Part shown: piece by piece, positions 23,970 to 35,404 of the stretch
Layout: each line of letters starts with the position of its first letter
How positions within the stretch are numbered: the stretch's first letter is position 1
Assembly (NCBI RefSeq): GCF_000723465.1
Contig: NZ_HF545616.1
Coordinates: 1,054,001 to 1,118,000 of the forward strand
Length of the DNA stretch: 64,000 nucleotides
Source: Ruminococcus bicirculans (ex Wegman et al. 2014)
Lineage (GTDB): Bacteria > Bacillota > Clostridia > Oscillospirales > Ruminococcaceae
Direction of reading: 5' to 3'
Notes under the pieces: generated by a model
Database searches by the model: none
What the model saw: only the letters and a program-made list of their open reading frames with translations
Told to the model about the DNA's origin: nothing
Program-made: the position numbers and the translations under genes

Positions 23970-25406
23970 TCAGCCAAGCTTTGCAAGAATTATCTCTTTC
24001 ATTTTTCCAGGGTTAGCCTTGCCCTTTGAAGCCTTCATGCACTGACCTACCAGATAGCCCAGAGCATTTGTCTTTCCGCCCTTGTAGTCATTTACAGACT
24101 TTTCGTTTGCGGCAAGAACTTCGTCAGCGATCTTTTCAAGTGCGCTGTCATCAGAAACCTGTGCAAGACCCTGCTCCTCGATAATGTCGCTTACCTTTTT
24201 GTCCTCTTCAAGAAGAACTGCAAAAACTTTCTTTCCGCCAGCGTTGGAAATGGTCTTTGCTTCGATAGCAGCGGCAAGGTCAGTAAGATTGTCAGCAGTG
24301 AGCTTTGTATCTTCGAGAGTCTTGCCTGTTGCGTTCATGTACTTAACAAGGTCGCCAAGTATCCATGTTGTATAGCACTTTGCAGGGAACTTGTCCTTTG
24401 CCATGCAATCGTCAAAAAGCTTTGCAAGGGAAACAGACTCAGCTATAAACGTTGCGTCCTTTATGTTCAGACCGAACTTCTTTACATATCTGAGTATCTT
24501 TACGTTTGGAAGCTCTGGGATACTCTTTTTAAGCTCGTCAACACGCTCCTGCTCAACAACGATAGTGAGCAGGTCCGGCTCAGGGAAGTAACGATAATCC
24601 TGTGCGTCCTCTTTTGAACGCATTGGAATGCTCATTCCCTTTTCGTCGTCCCAACGGCGTGTTTCCTGCTCGACCTTTCCGCCTGCTTCAAGAACAGCTA
24701 TCTGTCTTTCTACCTCGTAGTCTATACCTCTTACAGCGGCAGAGAAGCTGTTTACGTTCTTCATCTCAGAACGTGTGCCGAATGGCTCGCCAGGCTTGTG
24801 AACAGATACGTTTACATCACATCTGATAGAGCCTTCCTGCATCTTACAGTCGCATATGCCAAGATACTGTAGGATAGATTTAAGTGTTTCAAGATAAACC
24901 TTTGCTTCCTGTGAGGAACGCATATCAGGCTCAGAAACTATCTCGATAAGCGGAACACCGCAGCGGTTAAGGTCAACAAGTGATACACCATGGAACTTGT
25001 CAGAGTGAAGAAGCTTACCTGCGTCCTCCTCGATGTGTATTCTTGTGATACCTATTCTTCTTTCCTCGCCGTCAACAAGGATATCAACATAACCCTTACC
25101 GCAGAGAGGAACTTCTGCCTGTGATATCTGATAAGCCTTTGGCAGGTCAGGGTAGAAATAGTTCTTTCTGTCCTGCTTGCAGACACGGTTTATCTCGCAG
25201 TTGAGTGCGTGACCCATTCTTATTGCATAATCAACTACCTTTTCGTTAAGAGTAGGCAGTGTGCCAGGCATACCCATGCAGATAGGGCAAACCTGTGAAT
25301 TGACTTCAAGACCGAACTGGTTCTTGCAGTCGCAGTATATTTTAGACTCGGTATTAAGCTCAGCATGAGTTTCAAGACCGATTACAACTTCGTAGCCTTT
25401 TACCAT
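23970..25406 (-). CDS. gatB: Glutamyl/aspartyl-tRNA amidotransferase subunit B
   Basis: Encodes 478 residues, full length. GatB binds misacylated Glu-tRNA(Gln) or Asp-tRNA(Asn) and activates the carboxyl with ATP before amidation. The start VIGLETHAELNT, the zinc cysteines of CDCKNQFG and CPICMGMPGTLP, and the C-terminal YqeY-like tRNA-binding tail (LGYLVGQCMKASKGKANPGK) are all present. Last gene of ligA-gatC-gatA-gatB; 17 bp after gatA. Confidence 0.97.
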   Translation of the reverse strand: MVKGYEVVIGLETHAELNTESKIYCDCKNQFGLEVNSQVCPICMGMPGTLPTLNEKVVDYAIRMGHALNCEINRVCKQDRKNYFYPDLPKAYQISQAEVPLCGKGYVDILVDGEERRIGITRIHIEEDAGKLLHSDKFHGVSLVDLNRCGVPLIEIVSEPDMRSSQEAKVYLETLKSILQYLGICDCKMQEGSIRCDVNVSVHKPGEPFGTRSEMKNVNSFSAAVRGIDYEVERQIAVLEAGGKVEQETRRWDDEKGMSIPMRSKEDAQDYRYFPEPDLLTIVVEQERVDELKKSIPELPNVKILRYVKKFGLNIKDATFIAESVSLAKLFDDCMAKDKFPAKCYTTWILGDLVKYMNATGKTLEDTKLTADNLTDLAAAIEAKTISNAGGKKVFAVLLEEDKKVSDIIEEQGLAQVSDDSALEKIADEVLAANEKSVNDYKGGKTNALGYLVGQCMKASKGKANPGKMKEIILAKLG

Positions 25407-25423
25407 TTTTGTGACCCCTTTCC

Positions 25424-26875
25424 TTAAAGCTCAGGCATTTTGAATCCGCCAACAAGCTGCTCATAAGCATAAGCTGTGTTAAGCAGACGCTGCTCTGTAA
25501 ACTTTCCGCCGATAAGCTGCATACCAACAGGCAGACCCTTGTCGTCATATGCACAAGGAATGCTTATTGCAGGCAGACCTGCAATGTTCACTGTAACAGT
25601 GCAGACATCGTTTGCGTACATTTTAAGGGGATCGTCAGTGTTTTCACCGATCTTGAATGCTGTTGACGGAACTGTAGGAGTAGCGATAACGTCAACGTCA
25701 GCGAACTGAGATGCGAACTCCTGCATTATTCTCTTCTGAACGAGCTTTGCTTTCTTGTAGTAAGCGTCATAGAAACCTGATGAAAGCACGAATGTGCCGA
25801 GCATTATTCTTCTCTTTACTTCGTCGCCGAAGCCCTCTGAACGTGTTCTCTCGTACATATCAACAAGTCCGTCATATTCTTCAGCTCTGAAGCCGTATCT
25901 TACACCGTCAAATCTTGCAAGGTTTGAAGAAGCTTCTGCAGAAGAAATGATGTAGTATGATGAAAGTGCATAATCTGTAGACGGCAGAGAGATCTCCTTT
26001 ACAGTTGCGCCCTGCTTTTCAAGCTCTTTCACAGCGTTCATTACAGACTGCTTAACGAATGGGTCGATACCCTCGCCGAAATACTCCTTTGGGATACCTA
26101 TCCTCAGACCCTTTACGTCAGCTTTAAGGTCAGCCGCAAAATCAGGATACTCTCTATAGGAAGAAGTAGCGTCATACTTGTCATGACCAACGATAGCAGA
26201 CTGTACCATAGCAACGTCCTTTACGCACATGCCGAGAGGTCCGATCTGATCCAGTGATGAAGCGAAAGCAACAAGACCGTATCTTGAAACGCTGCCGTAT
26301 GTAGGCTTCAGACCTACAACGCCGCAGTATGAAGCAGGCTGTCTGATAGATCCGCCTGTATCAGAACCAAGAGTAACGATAGCCTCTCTTGCAGCAACAG
26401 CCGCAGCAGATCCGCCTGATGAACCGCCAGGTATCCTCTCTGTATCAAATGGGTTTTTAGTAGGCTTAAAATGTGAGTTCTCAGTTGATGAACCCATAGC
26501 GAACTCGTCCATGTTGAGCTTGCCTGTTACAACGATATCGTCAAGCTTGTTCATTACAGTTGCATTGAAAGGCGGAACATAATTGCCAAGCATTTTTGAC
26601 GCACAAGTTGTTCTCAGACCCTTTGTTGAGATATTGTCCTTGATACCAACAGGTATACCAGCCAAAGGTGAAAGTTCCTCGCCCTTTGCAAGCTTTTCAT
26701 CTATCTCAGCGGCTTTTTTCATAGCGTTTTCTTCGTCAAGTGTCAGATAAGCGTCTACCTTGCCCTCAACTGCTTTTATTCTGTCAAAAACAGACTTTGT
26801 AAGCTCTGCGGAGCTTATTTCCTTGTTCTTTATCATTTCTGACAAGTCGCAGGCATTTCTTTCAAAAAGTTCCAA
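25424..26875 (-). CDS. gatA: Glutamyl/aspartyl-tRNA amidotransferase subunit A
   Basis: Encodes 483 residues. GatA releases ammonia from glutamine for GatB. The amidase-signature triad is complete: Lys in [10 protein letters not shown], Ser in [13 protein letters not shown] and the nucleophile Ser just before GGSIRQ, with [13 protein letters not shown] in front. Lies 12 bp after gatC, in the usual C-A-B order. Confidence 0.97.
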   Translation of the reverse strand: MELFERNACDLSEMIKNKEISSAELTKSVFDRIKAVEGKVDAYLTLDEENAMKKAAEIDEKLAKGEELSPLAGIPVGIKDNISTKGLRTTCASKMLGNYVPPFNATVMNKLDDIVVTGKLNMDEFAMGSSTENSHFKPTKNPFDTERIPGGSSGGSAAAVAAREAIVTLGSDTGGSIRQPASYCGVVGLKPTYGSVSRYGLVAFASSLDQIGPLGMCVKDVAMVQSAIVGHDKYDATSSYREYPDFAADLKADVKGLRIGIPKEYFGEGIDPFVKQSVMNAVKELEKQGATVKEISLPSTDYALSSYYIISSAEASSNLARFDGVRYGFRAEEYDGLVDMYERTRSEGFGDEVKRRIMLGTFVLSSGFYDAYYKKAKLVQKRIMQEFASQFADVDVIATPTVPSTAFKIGENTDDPLKMYANDVCTVTVNIAGLPAISIPCAYDDKGLPVGMQLIGGKFTEQRLLNTAYAYEQLVGGFKMPEL

Positions 26876-26887
26876 TTATAACACTCC

Positions 26888-27157
26888 TTACTCTACTGTT
26901 TTAGGCACGACAAGACAGCCTGCCTTTACCTGAGGAGCGTTCTGCATAAGCTCCTGTCTTGTGAATTTATCCTGAACAGCCACGTCTTTTCTGAGTATCA
27001 TCGGGTTGTCAGGGTCAAGGGTCATTTCGTCCTGAATGTCGGGGAGCTTTTCAACCATTCCCACGATGTTCTGCATTTCTGACTCAAACTTATCAAGCTG
27101 ATCGTCTTCGATGCGAAGTCTTGCCAGCTTGGCAATGTGTTTAATGTCAATATTCAT
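26888..27157 (-). CDS. gatC: Glutamyl/aspartyl-tRNA amidotransferase subunit C
   Basis: Encodes 89 residues with the GatC pattern: IKHIAKLARLRIEDDQLDKF at the start, VEKLPDIQD in the middle, LRKDVAVQDKFTRQELMQNA near the end. GatC wraps around and stabilises GatA and GatB. ATG 27157 has AGGAGG. Begins 41 bp after ligA. Confidence 0.95.
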   Translation of the reverse strand: MNIDIKHIAKLARLRIEDDQLDKFESEMQNIVGMVEKLPDIQDEMTLDPDNPMILRKDVAVQDKFTRQELMQNAPQVKAGCLVVPKTVE

Positions 27158-27198
27158 TTTACATTCCTCCTGTTTTATTTATATAAAAAGATATTATC

Positions 27199-29214
<2,016 letters not shown>

Positions 29215-29223
29215 TCATACGCA

Positions 29224-29397
29224 GGGCAATACCACATAAGGATTGTACGCAAGATGCGTAGCCAGATTTTTCGTTAGCTTGTATAGAAACGACGCAGGAA
29301 TACTTCCGTATTTCAAGGAGTTTCTGTGCGAGATAACGGAAAATCTGCAAGCAGATTGCGTGCAAAGCCGTTAGGCGTGCCTTATGCGGTATTGCCC
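29224..29397. repeat. 174-bp long inverted repeat (single large hairpin)
   Basis: The ends GGGCAATACCACATAAGG and CCTTATGCGGTATTGCCC pair at 17 of 18 positions. Inside, GTACGCAAGATGCG...AGATTTTTCGTTA pairs with TAACGGAAAATCTGCAAGC...GCGTGC, and CTTGTATAGAAAC with GTTTCTGTGCGAG, with several changes that keep G-U pairing. The tip is GGAATAC/GTATTTC. The whole region folds as one long arm. It may be a miniature mobile repeat or a structured RNA in the ligA leader. No protein is likely in it. Confidence 0.7.
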
Positions 29398-29458
29398 TTT
29401 ATATTATACCATAATTGCTGGTGAAATACAAGCCTTTTTTCTATAAACTGCGAAAAAA

Positions 29459-30088
29459 TCAGCCTTTTCCCTTGTCTAAGTACATATCAGGTATCTCCCC
29501 TATGATAACAGTTTCGCTAACGGGATAGTCATAGCTCACCACGATATCCGTAGAGTGTGCAGGAAGAATGGCTGTCATTTCTATGGTCACAGTGAGATAA
29601 AGGCTGTATTTTGTCTGATTTATCCCTGCTTCCGTTAAATCGCTTTTAAGCTCTGTTTTTGCCGCACCTATCTGATGAAGCCGCAATGGTATGTCAAAAC
29701 CTCTGCCTGTGAGGATATTTATTCCTGAAAGTGTGCCGATGGGTACGCTGAGTTTTGTACCCTCAAGCTGTGAAAGACTTTCGTTCACAGCCCTTGAAAC
29801 ACTGCTTTGAAGCCTGTTAACAGCGTTCGTATCGCTGTTTATGGAGGTTATCCTGCCGTCAGTTTCAGATATCTTTATATAACTGCTCTGGGGCAGTTTT
29901 TCAAGCTCTCTGTTTATGGCCGCATTTATCACGTCAAGTGCCGCCTGCTTGCTTTCAAACTCGCTTATTTCGCTGATGTGCCTTGAAAGCTGTGCAAAAA
30001 ACACAGTCGTGAGCAGTGCAAGAACAACGATAAAAGTCAGCAGTATATATGAAAGTCTGTTCTTCAAAGAACGCTTGTGAACACTCAA
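29459..30088 (-). CDS. yunB: Sporulation protein YunB
   Basis: Encodes about 209 residues. One transmembrane helix near the N terminus (LSYILLTFIVVLALLTTVFF) and an outward domain with FESKQAALDVINAAI, VPIGTLSGINILTGRGFDIP and GINQTKYSLYLTVTIEM are typical of YunB, made in the mother cell and needed for full sporulation. The start is uncertain: TTG 30088 is taken because AAAGGCGG lies upstream; that site is inside the mutS2 terminator hairpin. GTG 30097 or TTG 30121 are options. Confidence 0.85.
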   Translation of the reverse strand: MSVHKRSLKNRLSYILLTFIVVLALLTTVFFAQLSRHISEISEFESKQAALDVINAAINRELEKLPQSSYIKISETDGRITSINSDTNAVNRLQSSVSRAVNESLSQLEGTKLSVPIGTLSGINILTGRGFDIPLRLHQIGAAKTELKSDLTEAGINQTKYSLYLTVTIEMTAILPAHSTDIVVSYDYPVSETVIIGEIPDMYLDKGKG

Positions 30089-30092
30089 AAAA

Positions 30093-30132
30093 ATCACCGC
30101 CTTTGGCTTATTATATACCAAAATGCGGTGAT
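30093..30132 (-). terminator. mutS2 terminator overlapping the yunB start region
   Basis: On the minus strand ATCACCGC pairs with GCGGTGAT, with an inner TTTTGG/CCAAAG stem, followed by a run of T (30092-30086). The right arm contains the AAAGGCGG site of yunB. Confidence 0.75.
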
Positions 30133-30138
30133 ATGTGA

Positions 30139-32535
30139 TTATTTAAGTTCGACTATGGTTACGCCGTCCTCACCCTCTCCGTAAACGCCTTTTCTGAATG
30201 ATTTTACAGACGGGTGGTGTTTAAGCGCGCGCCTTATGGCATCACGGAGAATACCGGTGCCTCTGCCGTGGATTATGGTGAGCATCGTCACTCCTGACAT
30301 GATAGCGTCAGAAATAAACTGCTCCATTTCGTGAACGCCCTCGTCTGCGGCATAGCCCCTGATATCAAGCTCGGTGGATACCTTTCGTGTCATACGGCTC
30401 TCAATGCCGTTTTTAGATACTCCGCCTTTTTTAACAGGCTTCTTTGTCTGCTTTTGCGGCTGTTGTTTTTCAATAAGCTGAAGCTTCTTTACATCTATCT
30501 TGGTTTTCATTATGCCTGCCTGAATGAAGCACATTCCGCTGTTGTCAGGGGGCGTTATAATGATACCCTTTCTGTTTGTGTCAACGATAAGCACGTTGTC
30601 GCCCTTTTTCAGCGGCCTTGGCAACACATATCCCTCGTTCCTGCTTTCAGAAACAGGGTTAGCCTCGCTGTAAAGCTTGTTCATTGTGGACTTCTGCTTG
30701 TGCCTTGCGTCAATGGCTTTCTGAGTGAAGTTCGGATTTTCTTTCTCTTTTCTCAGTTTGTCAAGCTCGTCAATAAGCGCCTGCGACTCACGCTGAACAC
30801 GATTTACGATCTGCTGAGCCTCACGTCTTGCCTTTTCAAGCTCGGCTTCTTTCTGATCGTAGAATTTCTCTTTCTGCTCTGTAAGCTCTTTTCTGAGAGC
30901 CTCGCTTTCCGCACGGTATTTCTCCGCAAGCCTGTTGTTTTCTTCAAGCTGCATTCTTGTGCGTTCAAGATTGTCTATGATAGTTTCAAACTTTCTGTTA
31001 TCCTCAGAAATAAGCGACTCAGCGTACTTGATTATATCCTTGTCGATACCAAGACTTTCAGAGATAGCAAAAGCGTTGGACTTACCGGGTGAGCCTATGA
31101 TAAGCCTGTATGTCGGGTGCAAAGTCTGCACGTCAAACTCGCATGAAGCGTTCTCAACGTCAGGGGTGTCGATAGCGTACATCTTAAGCTCCTGATAGTG
31201 AGTAGTTGTAACTAGCGTCGCACCGAATATCCTTATGCGTTCGATTATAGCTACCGCCAGCGCAGCACCCTCCACAGGGTCAGTGCCTGAACCAAGCTCG
31301 TCAAGAAGCACAAGGCTTTCGCTGTCCGCTTCGTCAAGTATGGTTTTTACTCTGCTTATGTGAGAAGAGAAGGTAGACAAATTGTTTTCTATAGACTGCT
31401 GGTCGCCGATATCAACGAGCACGTTTTTATATACAGATATCCTGCTTCCGTCTGACGCAGGGATAAGCAGACCGCACATTGTCATAAGCGTGAGCAGACC
31501 CACAGTTTTAAGCACAACTGTCTTACCGCCCGTGTTAGGACCTGTTATTATCAGGGAGTGATAGTCAGTGCCAATAGAAAAGTTTATAGGCACGACCTTT
31601 TTCGGGTCGATAAGAGGATGACGTGCCTTGTTCAGCACGATAACACCGTCATTGGATATCTCAGGGAGCATTGCTCTCATTTTTGCACCGAGGTTTGCCT
31701 TGGCAAAATAAAGGTTAAGCTCTGTTACCGCATTGTAGTTTGAAATGAGCTGGTCTTTCATTTCGGCACATTCCATGGAAAATTCAGCGATTATCCTGTG
31801 TATCTCGTCCTGCTCCTGACCCTGCAAAATGCGGATATCGTTGTTGGCTTCCACTACTGACATAGGCTCGATAAAAAGCGTTGAGCCTGTTGCGGAAGTG
31901 TCATGAACAAGACCGCTGACATTGCCCTTGAACTCAGTCTTTACCGGAAGAACGAAACGTCCGTCACGCATTGTGACAATGCTCTCCTGCAAATATTTCT
32001 GAGTGCTCGGGGATTTTATCATCTTGTCAAGTGTCTCTCTTATCTTAAGCCCTGAACGTGTTATCTTCTGTCTTATGCTTCTCAGCTCCGCACTTGCGTC
32101 GTCAGAAAGCTTCGTGTCATCTATGATAGCCGTTTCAAGTCGCTGTTGCAGATACTTGTTTGGATAGAGCATTTCAAAGAGATATGAAAGGGAAGTGTCC
32201 TTGTTCTCACACTGCTCATACCAGTGGTGAAGCTCATAGGTCTGCGCAAGCAAGCGTCTTATCTGGATAAGCTCTCCAAGAGAAAGCACACCGCCTGCCT
32301 CGGCTCTTTTGATGTAAGTTGATACGTCATTTATGTTGTAGAAATTCGGCGTGCCGTATCTCACGCTGAGTTCGAGGGCTTCGGCGGTCTTGCCTGTTTC
32401 TTTCTTGACCGTGTAAAGATCAGAACAAGGCTTTATCCCCAAAGCCATTTTTTTCGTTTTTTCGTTGGAGCATTCTTTTGAAAGCATTTCAAGAATTTTG
32501 TTCAGCTCCAGCGAATCGTAAAATCTTTCGTCCAT
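30139..32535 (-). CDS. mutS2: Endonuclease MutS2
   Basis: Encodes 798 residues from ATG 32535 (GAGGT upstream; an earlier in-frame start is 24 bp further). MutS core without the mismatch-binding domain: Walker A GPNTGGKTVVLKT, Walker B LVLLDELGSGTDPVEG, then a long coiled coil (about 510-600) and a C-terminal Smr nuclease domain (LDIRGYAADEG, IIHGRGTGILRDAI). Acts on recombination intermediates and, in some Firmicutes, on collided ribosomes. It follows recO by 44 bp and probably ends the large operon. Confidence 0.95.
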   Translation of the reverse strand: MDERFYDSLELNKILEMLSKECSNEKTKKMALGIKPCSDLYTVKKETGKTAEALELSVRYGTPNFYNINDVSTYIKRAEAGGVLSLGELIQIRRLLAQTYELHHWYEQCENKDTSLSYLFEMLYPNKYLQQRLETAIIDDTKLSDDASAELRSIRQKITRSGLKIRETLDKMIKSPSTQKYLQESIVTMRDGRFVLPVKTEFKGNVSGLVHDTSATGSTLFIEPMSVVEANNDIRILQGQEQDEIHRIIAEFSMECAEMKDQLISNYNAVTELNLYFAKANLGAKMRAMLPEISNDGVIVLNKARHPLIDPKKVVPINFSIGTDYHSLIITGPNTGGKTVVLKTVGLLTLMTMCGLLIPASDGSRISVYKNVLVDIGDQQSIENNLSTFSSHISRVKTILDEADSESLVLLDELGSGTDPVEGAALAVAIIERIRIFGATLVTTTHYQELKMYAIDTPDVENASCEFDVQTLHPTYRLIIGSPGKSNAFAISESLGIDKDIIKYAESLISEDNRKFETIIDNLERTRMQLEENNRLAEKYRAESEALRKELTEQKEKFYDQKEAELEKARREAQQIVNRVQRESQALIDELDKLRKEKENPNFTQKAIDARHKQKSTMNKLYSEANPVSESRNEGYVLPRPLKKGDNVLIVDTNRKGIIITPPDNSGMCFIQAGIMKTKIDVKKLQLIEKQQPQKQTKKPVKKGGVSKNGIESRMTRKVSTELDIRGYAADEGVHEMEQFISDAIMSGVTMLTIIHGRGTGILRDAIRRALKHHPSVKSFRKGVYGEGEDGVTIVELK

Positions 32536-32579
32536 TATATATACCTCAAAATATGACAATAGGCAAAGCTACGCAATGC

Positions 32580-33332
32580 CTACAAAAGTCTGTAAAAATC
32601 AAGCGACGGAAACTTGCCTTTCAGATTATATCTCACAAACCGCTCTGTAAAAGCCGTCAGTTTTTTCTGATATCTTTCGCTTATCTTGAAAGCAAAAAGC
32701 CGCTCATATTCTGTCAGTGCAATAAATCGGACTATGTATAGCATAGTCCTGTCTAATTCAATATCGTAAATGCTGTCAGGATTGTAACAGCATTTGTCAC
32801 ACTCCAAGACCCCTGTTGACAGATTGAAGTGCATAATGTCAGCTTCATACGCCATGCAAACCGAACAGCCAAGAAGCGCAGGTCTTAATCCTGCTTCACA
32901 CAGCAGACGAAACTCAAATATAGATTTGAGAAGTTCGTTATCCCTGTCGCCCTTATCGAGAAAATAAAGTGTGTTCAGCGTCAGCCGCATTATCTCGTCA
33001 CAGCCGCTTTCCTCTGTTCGTATATACATGAGAAGCTCAGAAAAGTAAGAGGCAAGAGCCGTTTTTTTAGGGTCGAGCCTGATATTGTAAAAAAGCTTCT
33101 CTGATTCACTGCTGTTGAGAAAAAACATTGATTGGTCTTTAGCGTTCTTTTTTTCCTCAACGCACAGCTTAGAGTATGCAAAAAGCTGCGTTGATGACGC
33201 ATTTTTCGTGCTTTTCCTGCCTCCACGAACAAATATATCTATGACTCCACGCTCTGCTGTGAGGACAGTGACGGATTTGCTTGTTTCGCCCCTGTCATTT
33301 TCCCTCAGTATCAGTCCCATAAAGGTCAGCAT
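32580..33332 (-). CDS. recO: DNA repair protein RecO
   Basis: Encodes 250 residues. ATG 33332 (MLTFMGLILREND) has AGAGGA at the right distance; a start 30 bp earlier lacks one. N-terminal OB fold (MGLILREN, VTVLTAERGVIDIFVRGG), helical centre, and a four-cysteine zinc site (CSVC...CDKC). RecO works with RecR to load RecA on single-stranded DNA. Its start overlaps the yqzL-like gene by 38 bp. Confidence 0.92.
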   Translation of the reverse strand: MLTFMGLILRENDRGETSKSVTVLTAERGVIDIFVRGGRKSTKNASSTQLFAYSKLCVEEKKNAKDQSMFFLNSSESEKLFYNIRLDPKKTALASYFSELLMYIRTEESGCDEIMRLTLNTLYFLDKGDRDNELLKSIFEFRLLCEAGLRPALLGCSVCMAYEADIMHFNLSTGVLECDKCCYNPDSIYDIELDRTMLYIVRFIALTEYERLFAFKISERYQKKLTAFTERFVRYNLKGKFPSLDFYRLL

Positions 33333-33417
33333 TGTCAGTATCCTCTTTTCTGTGTGCGGCATATGTGAGATAATCCTCTATCCTGCCGCTTTCAAAGAAC
33401 TTGTCCCATAAAGTCAT
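33295..33417 (-). CDS. yqzL: YqzL-like small protein
   Basis: Encodes 40 residues: MTLWDKFFESGRIEDYLTYA then AHRKEDTDNADLYGTDTEGK. AAGGCGGTG lies seven bases before ATG 33417. It sits between era and recO, exactly where Bacillus and many clostridia carry yqzL, and has that family's pattern of an aromatic start (W..FF..G.I..YL.Y). Function unknown. It overlaps the recO start, suggesting coupling. Confidence 0.75.
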   Translation of the reverse strand: MTLWDKFFESGRIEDYLTYAAHRKEDTDNADLYGTDTEGK

Positions 33418-33486
33418 GATATTCACCGCCTTACTGATATTATCAGCTTTTTTGGCGGTCATTATAAGCGGAAAAATATGTTGCCT

Positions 33487-34401
33487 TTATTCCAAACCAA
33501 AATTCTTTATCATGCCCTCACGGTTTCTCCAGCCCTCTTTTACCTTGACCCAGCACTGGAGATTTACTTTTATCTGGAAGAAATCTTCAAGGTCAGCTCT
33601 TGCTTCCTGACCTATCTTTCTAAGCATAGAGCCGCCTTTTCCGATAAGTATGCCCTTGTGTGACTCTCTCTCACAGTAAATAGTAGCGGTAACGTCAAGT
33701 ATAGCTTCACCGTTTCTATTTTCACGCTCGTTAAGATGTTCGATAGTCACAGCTATGCCATGAGGAACTTCGTCATTAAGGTTATTGAGTGCCTTTTCTC
33801 TTATTATCTCAGCCATTATGACCTTTTCTGGCTGGTCTGTGAATTTATCATCAGGGAAGTAGTGCGGACCCTCCACAGCATTCTTTTCAAGATCTTCCAT
33901 AATAATATCGAGACCGTCCTTTTCAAGAACGCTCACTGGTACGATATCTATAAAATCAAAAAGCTTTGAATACTCTGCTATCACTGCGATAAGATCCTCT
34001 TTGTTTTCAAGAAGATCTATCTTGTTCAGCACAAGTATCACCTTAGTCTTGCCTGTCTTGAAGCCCTTTACAAGCTCACGCTCGTTTTCGGATATTTTCT
34101 TTGTGCAGTCAGCCATAAGGATAATAAGGTCAACCCCTGCAACAGACTCGTTCACAGCGTTGAGCATATGCTCGGAAAGCTTGTTTTTAGCCTTGTGCAT
34201 ACCAGGTGTGTCTATGAAAACGAACTGCGTTTCTCCCTTTGTGAGAACACCTGTTATCTTTGTTCTTGTTGTCTGCGGCTTGTCGCTCACTGCGGCTATC
34301 TTTTCGCCCACAAGTGCGTTTAGCAATGAGGATTTGCCTGCGTTCGCACGTCCAACAATAGTGACGAACGCATTTTTTGAATTTGCATTTTTCTTGTTCA
34401 T
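33487..34401 (-). CDS. era: GTPase Era
   Basis: Encodes 304 residues. Ribosome assembly GTPase that binds the 3' end of 16S rRNA. G1 GRANAGKSSLLN, G2 TTRTKITGV, G3 DTPGMHKAKNKL, G4 LNKIDLL, and a C-terminal KH domain (GILIGKGGSMLRKIGQEAR) are all present. Its start overlaps the end of dgkA by four bases (ATGA). Part of the phoH-ybeY-dgkA-era-recO unit. Confidence 0.97.
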   Translation of the reverse strand: MNKKNANSKNAFVTIVGRANAGKSSLLNALVGEKIAAVSDKPQTTRTKITGVLTKGETQFVFIDTPGMHKAKNKLSEHMLNAVNESVAGVDLIILMADCTKKISENERELVKGFKTGKTKVILVLNKIDLLENKEDLIAVIAEYSKLFDFIDIVPVSVLEKDGLDIIMEDLEKNAVEGPHYFPDDKFTDQPEKVIMAEIIREKALNNLNDEVPHGIAVTIEHLNERENRNGEAILDVTATIYCERESHKGILIGKGGSMLRKIGQEARADLEDFFQIKVNLQCWVKVKEGWRNREGMIKNFGLE

Positions 34402-34901
34402 ATATATTTTTCCTTATCTTTTTTATCTTTGTCAGCAGGCGTTTTGAACACCCATACGAGCCACAGTATCACACCTGCGGCTAAAGCTATCCCTAGCCAT
34501 ATGTTTCTTGCAAAATAAGAGGCTATAGCCATAAAAGCATAATAGTCCCAGAATATCCTTATTCCCACAGCCACAGAAGCTACCGCCGCAATGAGAACAG
34601 CCCCTGCCGCACAGTCTTTCGCCTTTTTAGCAAGGGGATTTTTATCTTTACACGCCATATCCACAGCGGCTTCAACAGCCGTGTTCACAAGCTCTAGTGA
34701 AATAACAAGCCCTATGCAGATATAAACTGCGGCAGTTTCGGCGGCGCTAAGCCCGTAAAATCGCATAAGCAGTATCACAAGCACTGCAGCGCCAATGTGA
34801 AAACGCATATTGCGCTCTGTTTTTATGCAGCTCACAACGCCCTCAAAGGCATAAACAAAGCCCTTGAAGAAACGTCCTATCCCTGTTTTACCTGTGTTCA
34901 T
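34398..34901 (-). CDS. dgkA: Diacylglycerol/undecaprenol kinase family protein
   Basis: Encodes 167 residues with four or more transmembrane helices. RFFKGFVYAFEGV, TERNMRFHIGAAV and the catalytic ELVNTAVEAAVDM motif are those of DgkA; the Gram-positive enzymes mostly phosphorylate undecaprenol for cell-wall lipid recycling. It is about 30-40 residues longer than the common form, with an additional C-terminal helix (IWLGIALAAGVILWLVWVF). Overlaps ybeY by 14 bp. Confidence 0.92.
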   Translation of the reverse strand: MNTGKTGIGRFFKGFVYAFEGVVSCIKTERNMRFHIGAAVLVILLMRFYGLSAAETAAVYICIGLVISLELVNTAVEAAVDMACKDKNPLAKKAKDCAAGAVLIAAVASVAVGIRIFWDYYAFMAIASYFARNIWLGIALAAGVILWLVWVFKTPADKDKKDKEKYI

Positions 34902-35397
34902 GCTCGCCTAAGAAAGTGGCGTCACGGGATATGCCCAGATTGCCAAGTATAGCTTCTTCCTTTTCACGCATTATCCTCTCCTGAAGATTGCTTTCTTCAT
35001 GGTCATAGCCAAGGAGATGAAGCATTGAATGTACTGTCAAAAAGCCTATCTCTCTTTCAAGAGAATGTCCATATATCTCAGCCTGACGGTAAGCAGTTTC
35101 AAGGCTTATGACTATATCTCCCAGCAGGTAAGCGCCTGTTTCGTGGTTCATGTCAAAATCACCGTTCTCGCCAAGAGGAAAGCTCAGCACATCTGTTGAG
35201 CGGTCTATGTTTCTATGCTCCCTGTTAAGCTCATGTATCTGCTCGTCATTCACAAAAGATACAGAAACTTCAAAATCATCATTGTGGCCCTCATATTCCA
35301 ACACAGCATGGCAACAGCGTCTTACAAGAAGCCTTATGCCAACAGGTATCTTTACCTCTGTCTGGTTGTTGGTTATCATTACTTTTACCTTGCCCAT
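34888..35397 (-). CDS. ybeY: rRNA maturation endoribonuclease YbeY
   Basis: Encodes 169 residues from ATG 35397, seven bases after the phoH stop; ATG 35379 is an alternative. Contains STDVLSFPLGEN and the zinc motif HSMLHLLGYDHEE. Needed for 16S rRNA 3'-end processing and ribosome quality control. Confidence 0.94.
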   Translation of the reverse strand: MGKVKVMITNNQTEVKIPVGIRLLVRRCCHAVLEYEGHNDDFEVSVSFVNDEQIHELNREHRNIDRSTDVLSFPLGENGDFDMNHETGAYLLGDIVISLETAYRQAEIYGHSLEREIGFLTVHSMLHLLGYDHEESNLQERIMREKEEAILGNLGISRDATFLGEHEHR

Positions 35398-35404
35398 TAC
35401 TTTT

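Noticed and set aside
30331-31092. 253-codon plus-strand frame opposite mutS2
   Set aside because: Antisense shadow of mutS2 codons; no ribosome binding site or family pattern.
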